Assembly (NCBI GenBank): GCA_036346225.1
Contig: JARFIW010001254.1
Coordinates: 965,001 to 1,029,000 of the forward strand
From: Platerodrilus igneus
Taxonomy: Eukaryota; Arthropoda; Insecta; Coleoptera; Lycidae
DNA: 64,000 nucleotides
Reading direction: 5' to 3'
In this document: positions 1 through 12,003 of the stretch, in pieces
Layout: each line of letters begins with the position of its first letter
Position numbering within the stretch: the stretch's first letter is position 1
Position numbers and translations under genes: made by a program
Notes under the pieces: model-generated
What the model was told of the DNA's origin: nothing
The model's database searches: none
The model's input: only the letters and a program-made list of their open reading frames with translations

Positions 1-2085
1 TCAGTGGTAAACAATAATTTCAACCACCCTGTATAGAGAAAAGAACAATTTATTTACGCGCAAAATTAATTTAAGTCATTTAAGGAAAACGGACATGTAT
101 TGACATATTTTTCTAATTCATAATTGGGATGTTAAACATTACATAAAGAAAAAACAATTTTAAAGCAAATAGAAGCTCATAATTAATTTTAATTTATTTA
201 ATCCAACACGCATAAGCATAGGAGAACGTGTTTGCGTAACAAAATCAATAATTCCAAGGCGAATATAGTTCGTTTTATACAAATACGACGAAATATAAAC
301 TCTAAGAATTGGTGTGTTAAACGTTCGATAATTAACAAACACCTGCGTTTTTAAAAGGTTACATTCAAACAAATTCGAGCATGTGTTAACATAGGTTTCA
401 TAAAAATATTTTCAACCATCAGTTTGGTTTGAACAAAGCTAACAAATTTCTTAAAGAGTAAGGGAAATGCACAATCGGTTATATACAACAGATAGAGACA
501 GGTAGAGAAGCGTTGAGATTTAAAAAGCACGTAGACCATATACACGTGGAATGGAGATAGGCTGTCATCAATATCGATTTTTGTAACTCAAGTGGGGTTT
601 TGAGTGACAGCAGACATGCATCAGACAGACATAAAGATAGTTTAGGCGGGATTTGTGACGACAGAGAATTTTATCATTGGTTAAAAATGGACAGTTTTCC
701 AAACGTACGTACACGCGACAGATGAAAGCGAATCGGTGAAACAGCATATAGCAAACTACAAAATTTCAGGAATTTAAAGACGGTTGTATTCAAAATTTGT
801 AGAATTTAGATTTGAAAATAAGCTTTTCGCGTGAAGTGTGTCCAGGGGTAGTGGTTAAAACAATATAAATACTCGAGCTAAATTACTAAAGTTCTCTTGT
901 ATTCTCTTCGCTTCTAGATTACTTTACTTCAATAAAGTACTGAATGCTGAACATCATAATAGTAGAGCTTTTATTGTGAGTATGATATCTGTTAATAATA
1001 CAGTAAAAATAGTGGTTACAAGTGTAACTCAGTAGTAGCGGGCATCTATTTATTAACGCGAAATACGTGTAGTGTATATTAAATTAATAGAAGCCTGGCT
1101 ACTACAATACAAAGCACTAAGATCAATAAATGGAAGCGTGATATATGTGGGGTAAGCAGCTATATGGAATGGTACTGGGAAACGGAGGCGCTTGGCTCTC
1201 AAATGGTGTTATCGTTTTTGGATCCGCTGAGCATCACTGCGAACAGTAACAAAGCAGAGGGGTTCTAGAGATCATCTTCGAAGAAATGGAAGCATGAAGA
1301 ATTCTCCAGGTAATTTATTTGAAATTTCTGTTGTTTGAGAAACATTTGTGAAATTTTGTGCTGTGTACTTGATTTGTGGGGCTTATTTATTTAGGGTTGT
1401 AGAAACGTAGTGGAAAAGATACATGTACAGGACAATTTATTAAGGTTAAATATTAAAAAAGGATGTATTTAAAACTTACAAAATTTTATTCTGGATATAA
1501 ATTGGATTGTAAAGGGTAAACGGGTCTATAAATTTTGTTTTAATTTATGCAAGGTGTAGAAAGCATATACAAACTAAACTGGGTTATTATGAGCTCACCA
1601 TACTCCAGTGTACAGTCAATTTAGGGTAATATGTGGGACCCATCTACTCATATATTATTAAATTTGTTTGAAAGTAATTAGAAAATCAAGGACTTTAAAA
1701 CATACCATATTTTGAGTTTGAAAATTAGTGTATCAAACTGTTTTTTATACATGTGAATATAATTTATCTGTTAATGACTGTAAATAAAATATTGTATGAT
1801 TGTTGTATTATTTGGTAATTTTATTGAATGGTGTGCGAGTGTGAAAGAGGTATGGTAAATTTAGGTATCCGAGAAGAGGCACAGCTGAGCTAGCCAGGGA
1901 AGCTGCAGAAGGTTTTTGAAACAGAAATAAAATGGTAAGGAATTTTTTTTTGAAATTTTTGAATTTGTGAAAATTATATGTTGACCCTGGTGAAGCTTAA
2001 AATTTTTCTGAGGTTCCACGGCAATCTTATGACGGCCCAACGCGGAGGCTCGATGTTTAAGGCTTAATCCCTGACTACCACGGCA
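1..2085. other. AT-rich left flank, no gene recognised
   Basis: No reading frame here resembles a known protein. A CACCCTGTATA motif at 25-35 matches the motif near the ends of the mariner element at 20875-22330 and may be a DNA-transposon edge. Splice-like signals occur at 1310 (CCAG/GTAATT), 1864 (TTTAG/) and 1934 (ATG/GTAAGG), but the segments between them do not form a convincing open frame. The string CCACGGCAAT occurs twice, near 2017 and 2078, next to the (TA)n tract into which element A1 inserted. Confidence 0.5.
838..1106 (+). promoter_or_regulatory. Possible TATA box and polyA signal pair, LTR-like
   Basis: A TATAAATA box at 864-871 is followed about 65 bases later by AATAAA at 931-936. 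The stretch begins with TGT and ends with ACA, as a short LTR would. No second copy and no primer binding site were seen, so this may be an isolated promoter or chance. Confidence 0.2.
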
Positions 2086-2113
2086 ATATATATATATATA
2101 TATATATATATAT
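2086..2113. repeat. (TA)n microsatellite, left side of A1
   Basis: Pure AT dinucleotide tract. The four bases before the LTR (ATAT, 2110-2113) match the four bases after the far LTR (9504-9507). Confidence 0.9.
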
Positions 2114-4193
2114 TGCTGTGAAACCTACAAAAAGCTATTCATTACCTTAACTGTGTTGGTCCATTGACTTTCTTCCGTTAATCGCCTCGGCTGCTCCTCT
2201 AGATAGCTTTCATCCTCATACATAAAAAAAACAAACACATTCCTACCACAAACATCAACGTCAACTCTATTTACATCAATATTCACAATACATTAAAATT
2301 TCAAAATTAATATTCAGCATAAATTTTAATATCAGAAAATTTCAAAATTAAATTTATTATCATTTTAATGTGCATCCAGAATTAAAGTCCTTGTAGGATG
2401 TCTACTAATTACTATAACAATATATGCAGACCGAGTCTGAGTACAAAGGAGCATCTACCACCCTTTACGTTAATTAACCAGGTTCTTCTAATTGAGCTCA
2501 AAGACATACCCATATTTTCATCATAATCCAGAACATCAATACTAAATACCCCTTTCTACTTAAACAAGCAAATTTCACCTTAAAATTAAAATATTATTGT
2601 TAGTACAATTTCACTACTGTCCATTTTAAATAAACAAATTATAAAGTTATTCAACACACACCAAAATATCAAAGTTCGAACAAAATAGTATAATTTACCT
2701 GAAGCTTACTGCACTCGTAGCTTCAATGTACATCGTCCCTTTGTTAATTACACCATTCCAACTGGGTTATATTTACGGCTTCTGATTCTCAACGCTTTTA
2801 AAATTTTCTCCATCACCATTTATTTAAAGTTGTTTCAGGGCTTTTCCGGAACTCATCTGTGTATATCTGAACCTTGTTTTGTGGATCCAGACACGTTTAT
2901 GCACCATTTAATTATTAATACCCCCGAAAAATAGCAAAGAAATTCATACTTCTTTCACCAATATGCCAAAACTGCCTACTTTTGTGTATTCATTTGTCGT
3001 TGTAAATTTTACTAATTGGTACAGTGATACTAACTTTATTACCTTGTATCTTCTTTTCTAAGTGCACTAAAGTACATTTATTGTAGCACGTAAAGAACAA
3101 GCTGTTTTACATCCCAAAAATATTCGAGCAAACTGTTTAAAATTATTTAATCAAAACCGGAAAACTAAAAAGCACTGTTTAACGCGTTGAATCAAGTCGA
3201 AGATCTAAGAGCTTGTTCATATTAACCTCGGTATATATAGCGGTTAGCCTGTCTGTCGGTCTGTTCCCCAAAACGGACAATTCTAAAGAATTTCGCATGC
3301 TAGGTTCCCATTCCGCAGCCCGGCATGCGATTTTTACGAAATTGGCACTCGCACGTTACATCTCAGAAATTTCGACACGGCTCGCAACTTCTGGAAATAA
3401 CTAATTGAATTTTATACAGAAATGTTATTTTTACCTCTCAATTTTGCCTTTTATTTTCACCCAATCGCAACCCAATGACGTTGCTCCACTCACGCCTTTT
3501 ACTATATGTGTCTCGGTCTTGCGCATATTATCTGTCTCTATCTACCCTGTTCTTATTGGTGCAAATTGATATTCTTTATTATCGATTATTTCAGTCCATG
3601 TGGACTGTGAAATAACCCACCTTTAGCATTTCTCGTAACTATTATGCTACGGTTTCTCCAAGATTCTCTGTAACCATTTGTTATCTGCCAAATTTACGCA
3701 GAATGAGCCTTTTAAAAATACGCAGGTGTTCAAACATAATACTTCTAAATAACACTTCTACGATTTGCATTTTATTGGGTTTTTACAAGTTTTTATAGAT
3801 ATTATATGTTACTAATGGTTCAATTAACTCCAATTAAAATAATACCCTTTAATTTTTAGTGACTCCTAATCAAATATTAATTATTATCTGTACATTTTGT
3901 TTAATACCGGTTACTTAAAATTGAGTTAATTAATATAAATTTTGCACGTAATTTCTATTTGTTTCTTTACTAGGAATAATTAAATTACACTTAGAGCTTT
4001 TTAATACTGCTTCCTTTTTTTTTATAGCAAGCGTCTTGTACATAATTTAACTCCCTTATTTTTAATGAAACGAATGAATTTTTTATTCTCCACGGTTTTT
4101 TAATAACGCGTACCTTTTTCCAAAGCTTCTACACGGTGATTAAAATTATTTGATGTGATTATTTAATTTTCTACCCTGGTCTAAATATGAGTA
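2114..4193 (-). repeat. 3' LTR of A1
   Basis: Starts on the plus strand with TGCTGTGAAACC and ends with AAATATGAGTA, matching 7424-9503 along its length. It contains a segment of about 1.05 kb (roughly 2918-3972) that is absent from the A2 LTRs but present in the solo LTR at 51840-53951. The small open frame at 3213-3404 lies in this segment, recurs in the other LTR and resembles no protein. Confidence 0.9.
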
Positions 4194-4203
4194 TTTTCCC
4201 CCT
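4194..4203 (-). other. Polypurine tract of A1
   Basis: On the minus strand the ten bases AGGGGGAAAA lie directly before the 3' LTR. The identical tract precedes the 3' LTR of A2. This is the expected primer for plus-strand DNA synthesis. Confidence 0.8.
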
Positions 4204-4862
4204 ATTTGAATACAAATAATCCCACTTATTTGAATGCAAATATAAAGCATTTAGACTGCCAAAAAAAAAATTTACAAAAAAATTGCCTATCTCTCTCTAT
4301 CCTTATCTATCTAACTTACCTACTTTATCTCCAATCCAAAAAAAAATATTTACCCCTATCCTATATCCCTATCCTATTCCTAACTCACCTAATTTTATAA
4401 ACTGAAATTATCAATAACTTCATCCTACTCATCCATCTAATCCTATATACATCCTATATACCCATCCTATTCCTAACTTTTAACTAATCTTCACTATACT
4501 TCACTTTCCCCTACCTAATCCTATATACCTATCCTATTCCTAACTTTTAACTAATCTTCACTATACTTTACTTCCCCCTACCTAATCCTATATACCTATC
4601 CTATTATTATTCTATTCCTAACTCTCCACTAATCTTATACGAAATATCTATACTTAACCTATCTTATTTTCTTCCTACATTTAATCTTTATTCTCATCCT
4701 AAACACCTATTTCTAACTATCCCCCATATTTATCCTATACCTAGCTTTATTTTCTATAAACACTTATTTCTACTCTTCTATATACACTTATTCTATCCCT
4801 ATCCTATTTCTATTCCTATATCTATACTAAAATTCACCTATCTCTATCCTTTGTTCATTAAG
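4204..4862 (-). repeat. Purine-rich low-complexity block of A1
   Basis: On the element strand this is a degenerate AGGATAGG/TATATAGG repeat and a long run of purine-rich sequence. It occupies the place where the rest of pol should be. A tandem duplication of about 70 bp (near 4478-4600) contains the CCTAATCCTATATACC motif. The same block, without that duplication, is found in A2 at 16190-16765. The block encodes nothing recognisable. Confidence 0.7.
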
Positions 4863-5930
4863 TTATTTAAATCTAACTCTCTTCTTGATCCTCCACGTCT
4901 TTCTTCTCACCAACCTATTACTCTTCATTCCTATTTCTCCCCCTTCTATATCTATACTCATCATCCCTATTATCTCACATACAATAAACTTATCATCCCT
5001 ATTATCCTGACTCTTAAATACTGCTTCTTTTTCAGTCCCTACACTTGTCTGTTCCTCATTTATTATTGTTTCCCTTTCTGCCGACAAACCAAACGATACT
5101 ACTTTAAAATTATCGATTTTTCCCTCTATGGAAAATCCTATGTACCTTCTAGAATTCTTATGTAATGGAATCCGCCAGAATGAATTCCTTAAATCTACTT
5201 TATTAAAAACAAACTTGCCATTTAACCTCGTCAAAAATGTGTCCATGGATGGTGGACAATGGAATTGCGGTTTGGTCCATTGGTTAATTTTACGTGCATC
5301 TTTACTTAATTCTGCCTTCACCTGCTCCCGATATGCTGCTGTTGCTTCTACCGCCACTAATTCTGCATGTTTTTGTACTAAAGCTTGAACCTCTACTATC
5401 CTATCCTCTGGACATCTTATCGTGTTGATCTGTTTAACTTCATCATACTCTACCTCTACTACATTAATACTAAACCCCGTGTCATCCTCTGTGATTTCAT
5501 AACTGCCCTTCCATGGCACTACCCTATCATTAATCCTTATTACCTTCCGTTCCATATCTATCAAAACCCCTAACTTCATCATACAGTCAACACCTAAAAT
5601 GCTCTGAAACTTCAGTCCAGGCACAATTACAAACTCCTGTTCACAGCTTAAACCTCCTATATTTATCCTAAGAACCACAACACTAATTACTACAGCAAAC
5701 TTCTTTTTATTTGGAGCTACTAAATGGCTACGCTTTATAGGCATAATTCTATCACAAACCTTATCCCTAATTTTGCTGACGAATTCCTCCGATATTAAAC
5801 TCGCCTCTGCCCCTGTATCAAGTAATACTTCTACACTATTCTCAAAAATTCCTATATTAATAATTGGCAAACATAATTTTTCCTCAGTTTCTGGCTCTAC
5901 TTCCTCCTCAATTTTGAAAAATTCACGTGG
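4863..5930 (-). pseudogene. pol remnant of A1: protease and broken reverse transcriptase
   Basis: The frame is open across the aspartic protease, which carries the active site LLDTGAEASLIS near the start, and it continues through the linker expected between protease and reverse transcriptase. Two reverse transcriptase pieces follow, DARKIN and then VDLRNSFWRIPL with YIGFSIEG and FGLS. These belong to the first palm and finger motifs. The upstream block that normally precedes DARKIN is deleted, and the catalytic YxDD, thumb, RNase H and integrase are all missing. After FGLS the frame runs into sequence that is not reverse transcriptase. The 335-codon ORF is therefore a splice of protease, two fragments and low-complexity tail. 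The first Met at 5870 is unlikely to be the true start, because similarity to A2 continues upstream. Confidence 0.8.
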
Positions 5931-6166
5931 ATGTTCATATACATTTACACTGAAATCTAGTGGTCTGTCGCGTTCTAAAAATCCTGTCCAGGTCTGTTTT
6001 CCCTACTTGGTCCTGGTCTAGCCGTCACCTCAGCGTATGTCCTAGGCGTTTCCACTCGTTCCGTGTCTGTATTAGCAGTCCCCCTCATGTCCGGTAAACT
6101 ATTCCTTCTGGTAGGTTCCGGTCTCGGTGCAGGTCCCCTTCCTAAACTATTACTTCTAACGTATGG

Positions 6167-6554
6167 TCATCTCTGTTCCCAATTCTGTCGCTGGTATTCG
6201 TAACTATTCCCCCTTCTAGCATAGTTGTCCCGTCTATTGTCAAACCTAACTGTGTTGATCTGTCTTTCCCTATTATCCTGAGGTCGTCCACTACTTACGT
6301 CGTCGTACCTCTGCAGGTATTCTAAAAACATTTCTCTGTCCACTATGTTCTGTAGTGCTACGTGTTGTCTTACTTCTACCTCGAAGTGTCGTGATAAATA
6401 CTTGATAATTTGTCGGTCCATCAGTGGTGGGTTCAGTTGCTTAGCTATGCTATACTTGCGTATAGCATATTGCTCCTACTTCCTGAAAATTCTCCTTAAA
6501 TTTCCTGTGATTAAGTCGTCTCGTACCTGGTCTTGTCTGTGGTCACTCCAGTAG
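6167..6554 (-). pseudogene. gag C-terminal part of A1, out of frame
   Basis: This continues the Gag protein in another frame after a frameshift near 6555. It reads through a capsid C-terminal-like part (DRQIIKYLSRHFE, VRQHVALQNI, FLEYLQRYDD) into an Arg/Asn-rich tail that probably binds RNA. No CCHC zinc knuckle is present, as in several insect gypsy Gags. The same segment is found in A2 at 14681-14950, which supports the assignment. Confidence 0.7.
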
Positions 6555-6558
6555 TGCT

Positions 6559-7278
6559 TTAAAATCTGTCTTCAAAGTCCGTGTAGGTGTCTATGTCCTG
6601 TCCAACTAAATTGTACCATGCTTCCGCGTTGTCTTTCAATAAAGCCTTTATCGTATTCAGTTTAGTCTGTTCGTCAAATAAATTTCCCACTAGATTTCTT
6701 ACACTATTAATGAAAATTTGTGGATTTACCCTGTTATCGCCATAAAACTTCATGTGTTGGTCCAATGATACTCCACCTGTAGAAAATCTGGGACCATCCC
6801 CCGTTAAATTTGACATGTTGTATTTGATACTACTAACTTCGCGTTCTACCCTGCCTAACTGATCCCTACATGAGTCTGTCACTTCAGTCATTTTTACATT
6901 AATCTCTTCTTCACAAAAAATGCGTACTTCGGACCTTAAATGTCCCATTTCCTGTCGAAGACCTGTAATACCACGCTCATTCTTTTCAACCCTATTTTCA
7001 ACCTCCCCCATTTTCATGGTAAGACTATTTTTAAATTCTGTAAATTCTTTAGTCGACTGCTCAATTTTCCCGCTTATCTGCTCTAATTTTCTATTGGATT
7101 CTTCGTTCATCCTCTCTAGCATTCTCATTATCATCTCGTTTCCTTGATCCCCTGATTCCGTCCTCGGCTGATCTCTACTGCCTCCAGCTTCTTCCATTTT
7201 CAAATTTTTCCCACACAATGCACTATCGTCACTTCCAATTTCCACTCCTTGACTCCTTAACCACTCTTTTCTCTGCAT
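6559..7278 (-). CDS. gag: gag of A1, N-terminal 239 codons
   Basis: Structural protein of a gypsy retrotransposon particle. The first half is a charged heptad-like coiled coil (MLERMNEESNRKLEQISGKI and onward to about residue 150). The second half begins the capsid core with DQHMKFYGDNRVNPQIF and AEAWYNLVGQDIDTY, the pattern of the Retrotrans_gag domain. The start at 7278 follows the leader and is matched by the A2 ATG at 13789. The frame then shifts and gag continues at 6554. The frameshift may be real decay or a base-calling error; the paired LTRs also differ by one-base indels. Confidence 0.75.
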   Translation of the reverse strand: MQRKEWLRSQGVEIGSDDSALCGKNLKMEEAGGSRDQPRTESGDQGNEMIMRMLERMNEESNRKLEQISGKIEQSTKEFTEFKNSLTMKMGEVENRVEKNERGITGLRQEMGHLRSEVRIFCEEEINVKMTEVTDSCRDQLGRVEREVSSIKYNMSNLTGDGPRFSTGGVSLDQHMKFYGDNRVNPQIFINSVRNLVGNLFDEQTKLNTIKALLKDNAEAWYNLVGQDIDTYTDFEDRF

Positions 7279-7399
7279 ACGTTCTAATCACTCTCACACA
7301 CTCTAAAATACTCTTAAATTTATACACACACAGAAACTCTCTCTCTCAGATCGCCAGTTTCCTGGAATAAAATCACAAAAATTTTATTTGGAACTCGAG

Positions 7400-7418
7400 C
7401 CTCACTTTTGGGTCGCCA
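7400..7418 (-). promoter_or_regulatory. Primer binding site of A1
   Basis: On the element strand TGGCGACCC lies five bases after the end of the 5' LTR. The opening TGG pairs with a tRNA CCA end. The match in A2 is TGGCGACCACGTGAGGG at 13650. I did not assign the tRNA. Confidence 0.6.
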
Positions 7419-7423
7419 AAGAA

Positions 7424-9501
7424 TGCTGTGAAACCTACAAAAAGCTATTCATTACCTTAACTGTGTTGGTCCATTGACTTTCTTCCGTTAATCGCCTCGG
7501 CTGCTCCTCTAGATAGCTTTCATCCTCATACATAAAAAAAACAAACACATTCCTACCACAAACATCAACGTCAACTCTATTTACATCAATATTCACAATA
7601 CATTAAAATTTCAAAATTAATATTCAGCATAAATTTTAATATCAGAAAATTTCAAAATTAAATTTATTATCATTTTAATGTGCATCCAGAATTAAAGTCC
7701 TTGTAGGATGCCTACTAATTACTATAACAATATATGCAGACCGGAGTCTGAGTACAAAGGGAGCATCTACCACCCTTTACGTTAATTAACCAGGTTCGTC
7801 TAATTGAGCTCAAAGACATACCCATATTTTCATCATAATCCAGAACATCAATACTAAATACCCTTTCTACTTAAACAAGCAAATTTCACCTTAAAATTAA
7901 AATATTATTGTTAGTACAATTTCACTACTGTCCATTTTAAATAAACAAATTATAAAGTTATTCAACACACACCAAAATATCAAAGTTCGAACAAAATAGT
8001 ATAATTTACCTGAAGGTTACTGCACTCGTAGCTTCAATGTACATCGTCCCTTTGTTAATTACACCATTCCAACTGGGTTATATTTACGGCTTCTGATTCT
8101 CAACGCTTTTAAAATTTTCTCCATCACCATTTATTTAAAGTTGTTTCAGGGCTTTTCCGGAACTCATCTGTGTATATCTGAACCTTGTTTTGTGGATCCA
8201 GACACGTTTATGCACCATTTAATTATTAATACCCCGAAAAATAGCAAAGAAATTCATACTTCTTTCACCAATATACGCCAAAACTGCCTACTTTTGTGTA
8301 TTCATTTGTCGTTGTAAATTTTACTAATTGGTACAGTGATACTAACTTTATTACCTTGTATCTTCTTTTCTAAGTGCACTAAAGTACATTTATTGTAGCA
8401 CGTAAAGAACAAGCTGTTTTACATCCCAAAAATATTCGAGCAAACTGTTTAAAATTATTTAATCAAAACCGGAAAACTAAAAAGCACTGTTTAACGCGTT
8501 GAATCAAGTCGAAGATCTAAGAGCTTGTTCATATTAACCTCGGTATATATAGCGGTTAGCCTGTCTGTCGGTCTGTTCCCCAAAACGGACAATTCTAAAG
8601 AATTTCGCATGCTAGGTTCCCATTCCGCAGCCCGGCATGCGATTTTTACGAAATTGGCACTCGCACCAGTTACATCTCAGAAATTTCGACACGGCTCGCA
8701 ACTTCTGGAAATAACTAATTGAATTTTATACAGAAATGTTATTTTCACCTCTCAATTTTGCCTTTTATTTTCACCCAATCGCAACCCAATGACGTTGCTC
8801 CACTCACGCCTTTTACTATATGTGTCTCGGTCTTGCGCATATTATCTGTCTCTATCTACCCTGTTCTTATTGGTGCAAATTGATATTCTTTATTATCGAT
8901 TATTTCAGTCCATGTGGACTGTGAAATAACCCACCTTTAGCATTTCTCGTAACTATTATGCTACGGTTTCTCCAAGATTCTCTGTAACCATTTGTTATCT
9001 GCCAAATTTACGCAGAATGAGCCTTTTAAAAATACGCAGGTGTTCAAACATAATACTTCTAAATAACACTTCTACGATTTGCATTTTATTGGGTTTTACA
9101 AGTTTTATAGATATTATATGTTACTAATGGTTCAATTAACTCCAATTAAAATAATACCCTTTAATTTTAGTGACTCTAATCAAATATTAATTATTATCTG
9201 TACATTTTGTTTAATACCGGTTACTTAAAATTGAGTTAATTAATATAAAATTTTGCACGTAATTTCTATTTGTTTCTTTACTAGGAATAATTAAATTACA
9301 CTTAGAGCTTTTTAATACTGCTTCCTTTTTTTTTATAGCAAGCGTCTTGTACATAATTTAACTCCCTTATTTTTAATGAAACGAATGAATTTTTATTCTC
9401 CATGGTTTTTTAATAACGCGTACCTTTTTCCAAAGCTTCTACACGGTGATTAAAATTATTTGATGTGATTATTTAATTTTCTACCCTGGTCTAAATATGA
9501 G

Positions 9502-9503
<2 letters not shown>
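7424..9503 (-). repeat. 5' LTR of A1
   Basis: Same length and sequence as 2114-4193 apart from scattered one- and two-base differences, for example a T/C change in the GGATGYCTAC string. It abuts (TA)n at 9504. This is the transcription start side of the element. Confidence 0.9.

Positions 9504-9535
<32 letters not shown>
9504..9535. repeat. (TA)n microsatellite, right side of A1
   Basis: AT dinucleotide tract directly against the A1 LTR, followed by 44 bases of unremarkable sequence (9536-9579). Confidence 0.9.
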
Positions 9536-9538
<3 letters not shown>

Positions 9539-9577
9539 AACCCTAACAGATAAGAGAAAGGAATTTCTGACTTACGA

Positions 9578-9579
<2 letters not shown>

Positions 9580-9613
<34 letters not shown>
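9580..9613. repeat. (TA)n microsatellite, left side of solo LTR
   Basis: AT dinucleotide tract directly against the B-like solo LTR. Confidence 0.9.
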
Positions 9614-9618
<5 letters not shown>

Positions 9619-11225
9619 TTATGCTCACCCCCTTTTATATGATTTTTATTTTAAACTATGGTTTATTTATTTACAATTTTTATATACTTGACTGTGTGAA
9701 AATTTTGACTAATATTTCGTGCTTTAACTAAGTTTGGTTGGTCTACAAAACAAAACTACATGAATATGCCTCGACTATTGAAACTCGCTTTCTCAGGGTA
9801 TCCACACCTACCTACCGTGGGCTCAGTGATAGGTAGATGGTCACTACACCAACCAAACTGCACTACCTTTATTTTAGTACTTGTAACCTTGTATTCGTAT
9901 ATGCCAAATTTTTAATAAGCAGATCCACGTAGCCTTGTGCCAAATCAATTACTCTTACCAATTTGACTTTGACGTATCAAAAACACAGTACTCACCCGAT
10001 GTACGCGGCGTCGCTGTAGGCCTCTCTGAACTCTAGCTCAAAATCTCAATCACCGGATGGGTCTTCACACTGCGTGGTTCCAGACACCAGGTTTTGCTAT
10101 ACTTAATTTTGATATTCACCCAAATCTATAAATAATGACCAAATTTAGAATTTTGAATACCTTGCAATTTTACTTCCCCCGCGCTAATGTTCCTATATTT
10201 ATGCCTTCTTTCCGTATAATACTCCTGCTAATCCAACGCTATCCTTTCTTTAATCTGCTCGTTCCAATTCTATGCTCCTTTCTAGTTTCCACTCAATACC
10301 AATCTATCCGCAATGCACTATCCAAATCACTCCAAGTAGTTTCTCCTTCAGTCTAATAAATCCAATCCAATTCCTTTCTGCCTTAATCCAACCCGTTCCA
10401 TACATCCACTATTAATTCCGCCTGTTTCAATGTCGCTCCAATTCACTCTTACTACTTTCCACCCGTCTTTACTATTATTATTATTCCACTCACATATCTA
10501 TACTCTTCTTTGTTTCAATTAAAGACTTGAACTTTTCAAAATAATTTATTTACTCTTTTAATATTCAAATTAGCGCAGTATACAAAAAACACGTCTTGTT
10601 ACAAAAATATTTTAATCGAATTCCCATTATTTATGTTTACCTAGGTGATACCACCTTTTAAATTATGCCTACTCTTTATACATTTTACAAATCCCTCATC
10701 CAATTAAATCGTCCCAACTAGTTTGTGTCACTAATACCTATAATTCATCTTTTACACTTTACAATTTTATATTTAAATGTTCAATCATTGGTTCATATGA
10801 CCTCGTCATCCTTCAATCAGCTTTGACAATATTTTCACTTATAATTTTGATACTACAAGTTTGTCCAAAGGTTGATTCTACTAAATAAGTGCCGAAATGT
10901 TTCACATATAAACCTGGTTCTGTGTGGTGAATAGTGGAACTTCTACAGACGCATCCGGTTTTTCGATCAGCAAATGTACATTCTTTGGCTTATTAACGTA
11001 CAGCTTAGTATAAATCTTTGACTACTGTGCTTTCTCACGTCATCAAGTCATTGTTTTCACGTCTTGGCACTTCTACTTTGACTAATATACTTCAAATACT
11101 TCACCATTTGTAAAGTACGGCAAACACAAAATTTTCAGTTACGTGATCTGATATTTGGCTTTATTTGGCATATACACAACCTTCAAACAAAATAATCTTT
11201 ATATCCTTTTAGCTATCACTAACAC

Positions 11226-11229
<4 letters not shown>
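9614..11229 (-). repeat. Solo LTR of a diverged B-like gypsy family
   Basis: Collinear with the LTRs of element B (36679-38665 and 44194-46156) at lower identity. Shared landmarks in order are ATGCCTCGACTATT, the paired TAGGTAGATG/TAGTAGATG strings, ATATGCCAAA, TTTAGAATTTTGAATACC, GACGCATCCGGTTTT and TACGGCAAACA. It begins TATTCTTATGCTCAC and ends CACTTCA, with (TA)n on both sides. No internal gag or pol accompanies it, so it arose by LTR-LTR recombination. Unlike B it lacks the 60-bp tandem repeat within the LTR. Confidence 0.75.

Positions 11230-11269
<40 letters not shown>
11230..11269. repeat. (TA)n microsatellite
   Basis: AT dinucleotide tract between the solo LTR and the Penelope-like fragment. 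Confidence 0.9.
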
Positions 11270-11271
<2 letters not shown>

Positions 11272-11330
11272 AAATTATATAATTTACTGAGGATTGCAGC
11301 GATTATGGAAGTCTACTCTTTATTCTATAA

Positions 11331-11367
11331 CTCGAGCTTTCAAGAATTTATTTTTCTCTTCTTCAGG
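11331..11367 (-). ncRNA. Hammerhead-ribozyme-like core in Penelope-like terminus
   Basis: On the minus strand a CTGAAGA box is followed by a short self-complementary stretch (AAGAG...ATTCTT) and then GAAA with GCTCGAG. This is the order of the conserved core (CUGANGA, stem II, GAAA) known from Penelope-like elements. Stem I and the cleavage base were not established. Confidence 0.4.
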
Positions 11368-12003
11368 AGCAACTAAATACATATAATGGTAAACAAATAA
11401 ATAAGTTTTGGAAGTTAAATACTTACAAATGCGAGGTTTGACTTAAATTAAAAATATGAATTCTAAATTACAAAAAATTGGTTTTCAAATTTTGAAGGTA
11501 TAAATGTCAATGTCAATGCGTACTACAAGATTTAGATTTTAGTCATATAAAATTCCGTGGATTAATTTTAAACATAAAACAAGTATTTAAATAATTAACT
11601 AACTAACATGTATAAGTTAATCGCAAGTGTATGCCAGTCTAAATTAGATCATTTGTAAAATTAGTAGGAAGATGTAGTAGTAATTAAGTTATATTCATTT
11701 ACATTGTATATACATATACAAATATATAGACATACATATGTGTGTGCGTTTGTACGCATGTAAATACATTTATATAAAAAATACATAAATATCAAACATA
11801 AGAAAAACTGGACAAAAGAACGAATGCTTACATTTACAAACATAAACACCTAAAAACACAAACAAATACACCTATATACAAACAACCCACCCTCACATAC
11901 ATACATATAAACACAAACACATAAACATACACGCACACACATACAAATATAGGCAAACAAAAATATAAATCTAAGAAGTATAAAACCTAATGCGATTTAA
12001 AAA

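Larger units (their letters stand above)
2114..9503 (-). mobile_element. Ty3/gypsy element A1, internally deleted
   Basis: This 7.4-kb LTR retrotransposon lies on the minus strand inside a (TA)n tract. Two 2,080-bp LTRs flank an internal region of about 3.2 kb. In element order there is a primer binding site, gag (coiled coil plus capsid-like part), an aspartic protease with a short remnant of reverse transcriptase, a purine-rich low-complexity block and a polypurine tract. Most of reverse transcriptase and all of RNase H and integrase are missing. By eye the LTRs differ at about 15-20 positions, mostly one-base indels, so insertion was recent. It shares its deletion with copy A2, which marks a non-autonomous family. 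The flanks suit a 4-bp ATAT target duplication, although this is a weak test within a TA repeat. Confidence 0.85.

Noticed and set aside
3213..3404. Small frame MFILTSVYIAVSLSVGLF... that recurs at 8525-8722
   Set aside because: It lies inside the LTR of family A, so recurrence is explained by the LTR repeat. The two copies diverge at the end because of an indel.
9614..11229. Considered as an independent gene-rich interval because of frames at 10135-10356 and 11155-11376
   Set aside because: It aligns with the LTR of B along its length and the frames are chance.
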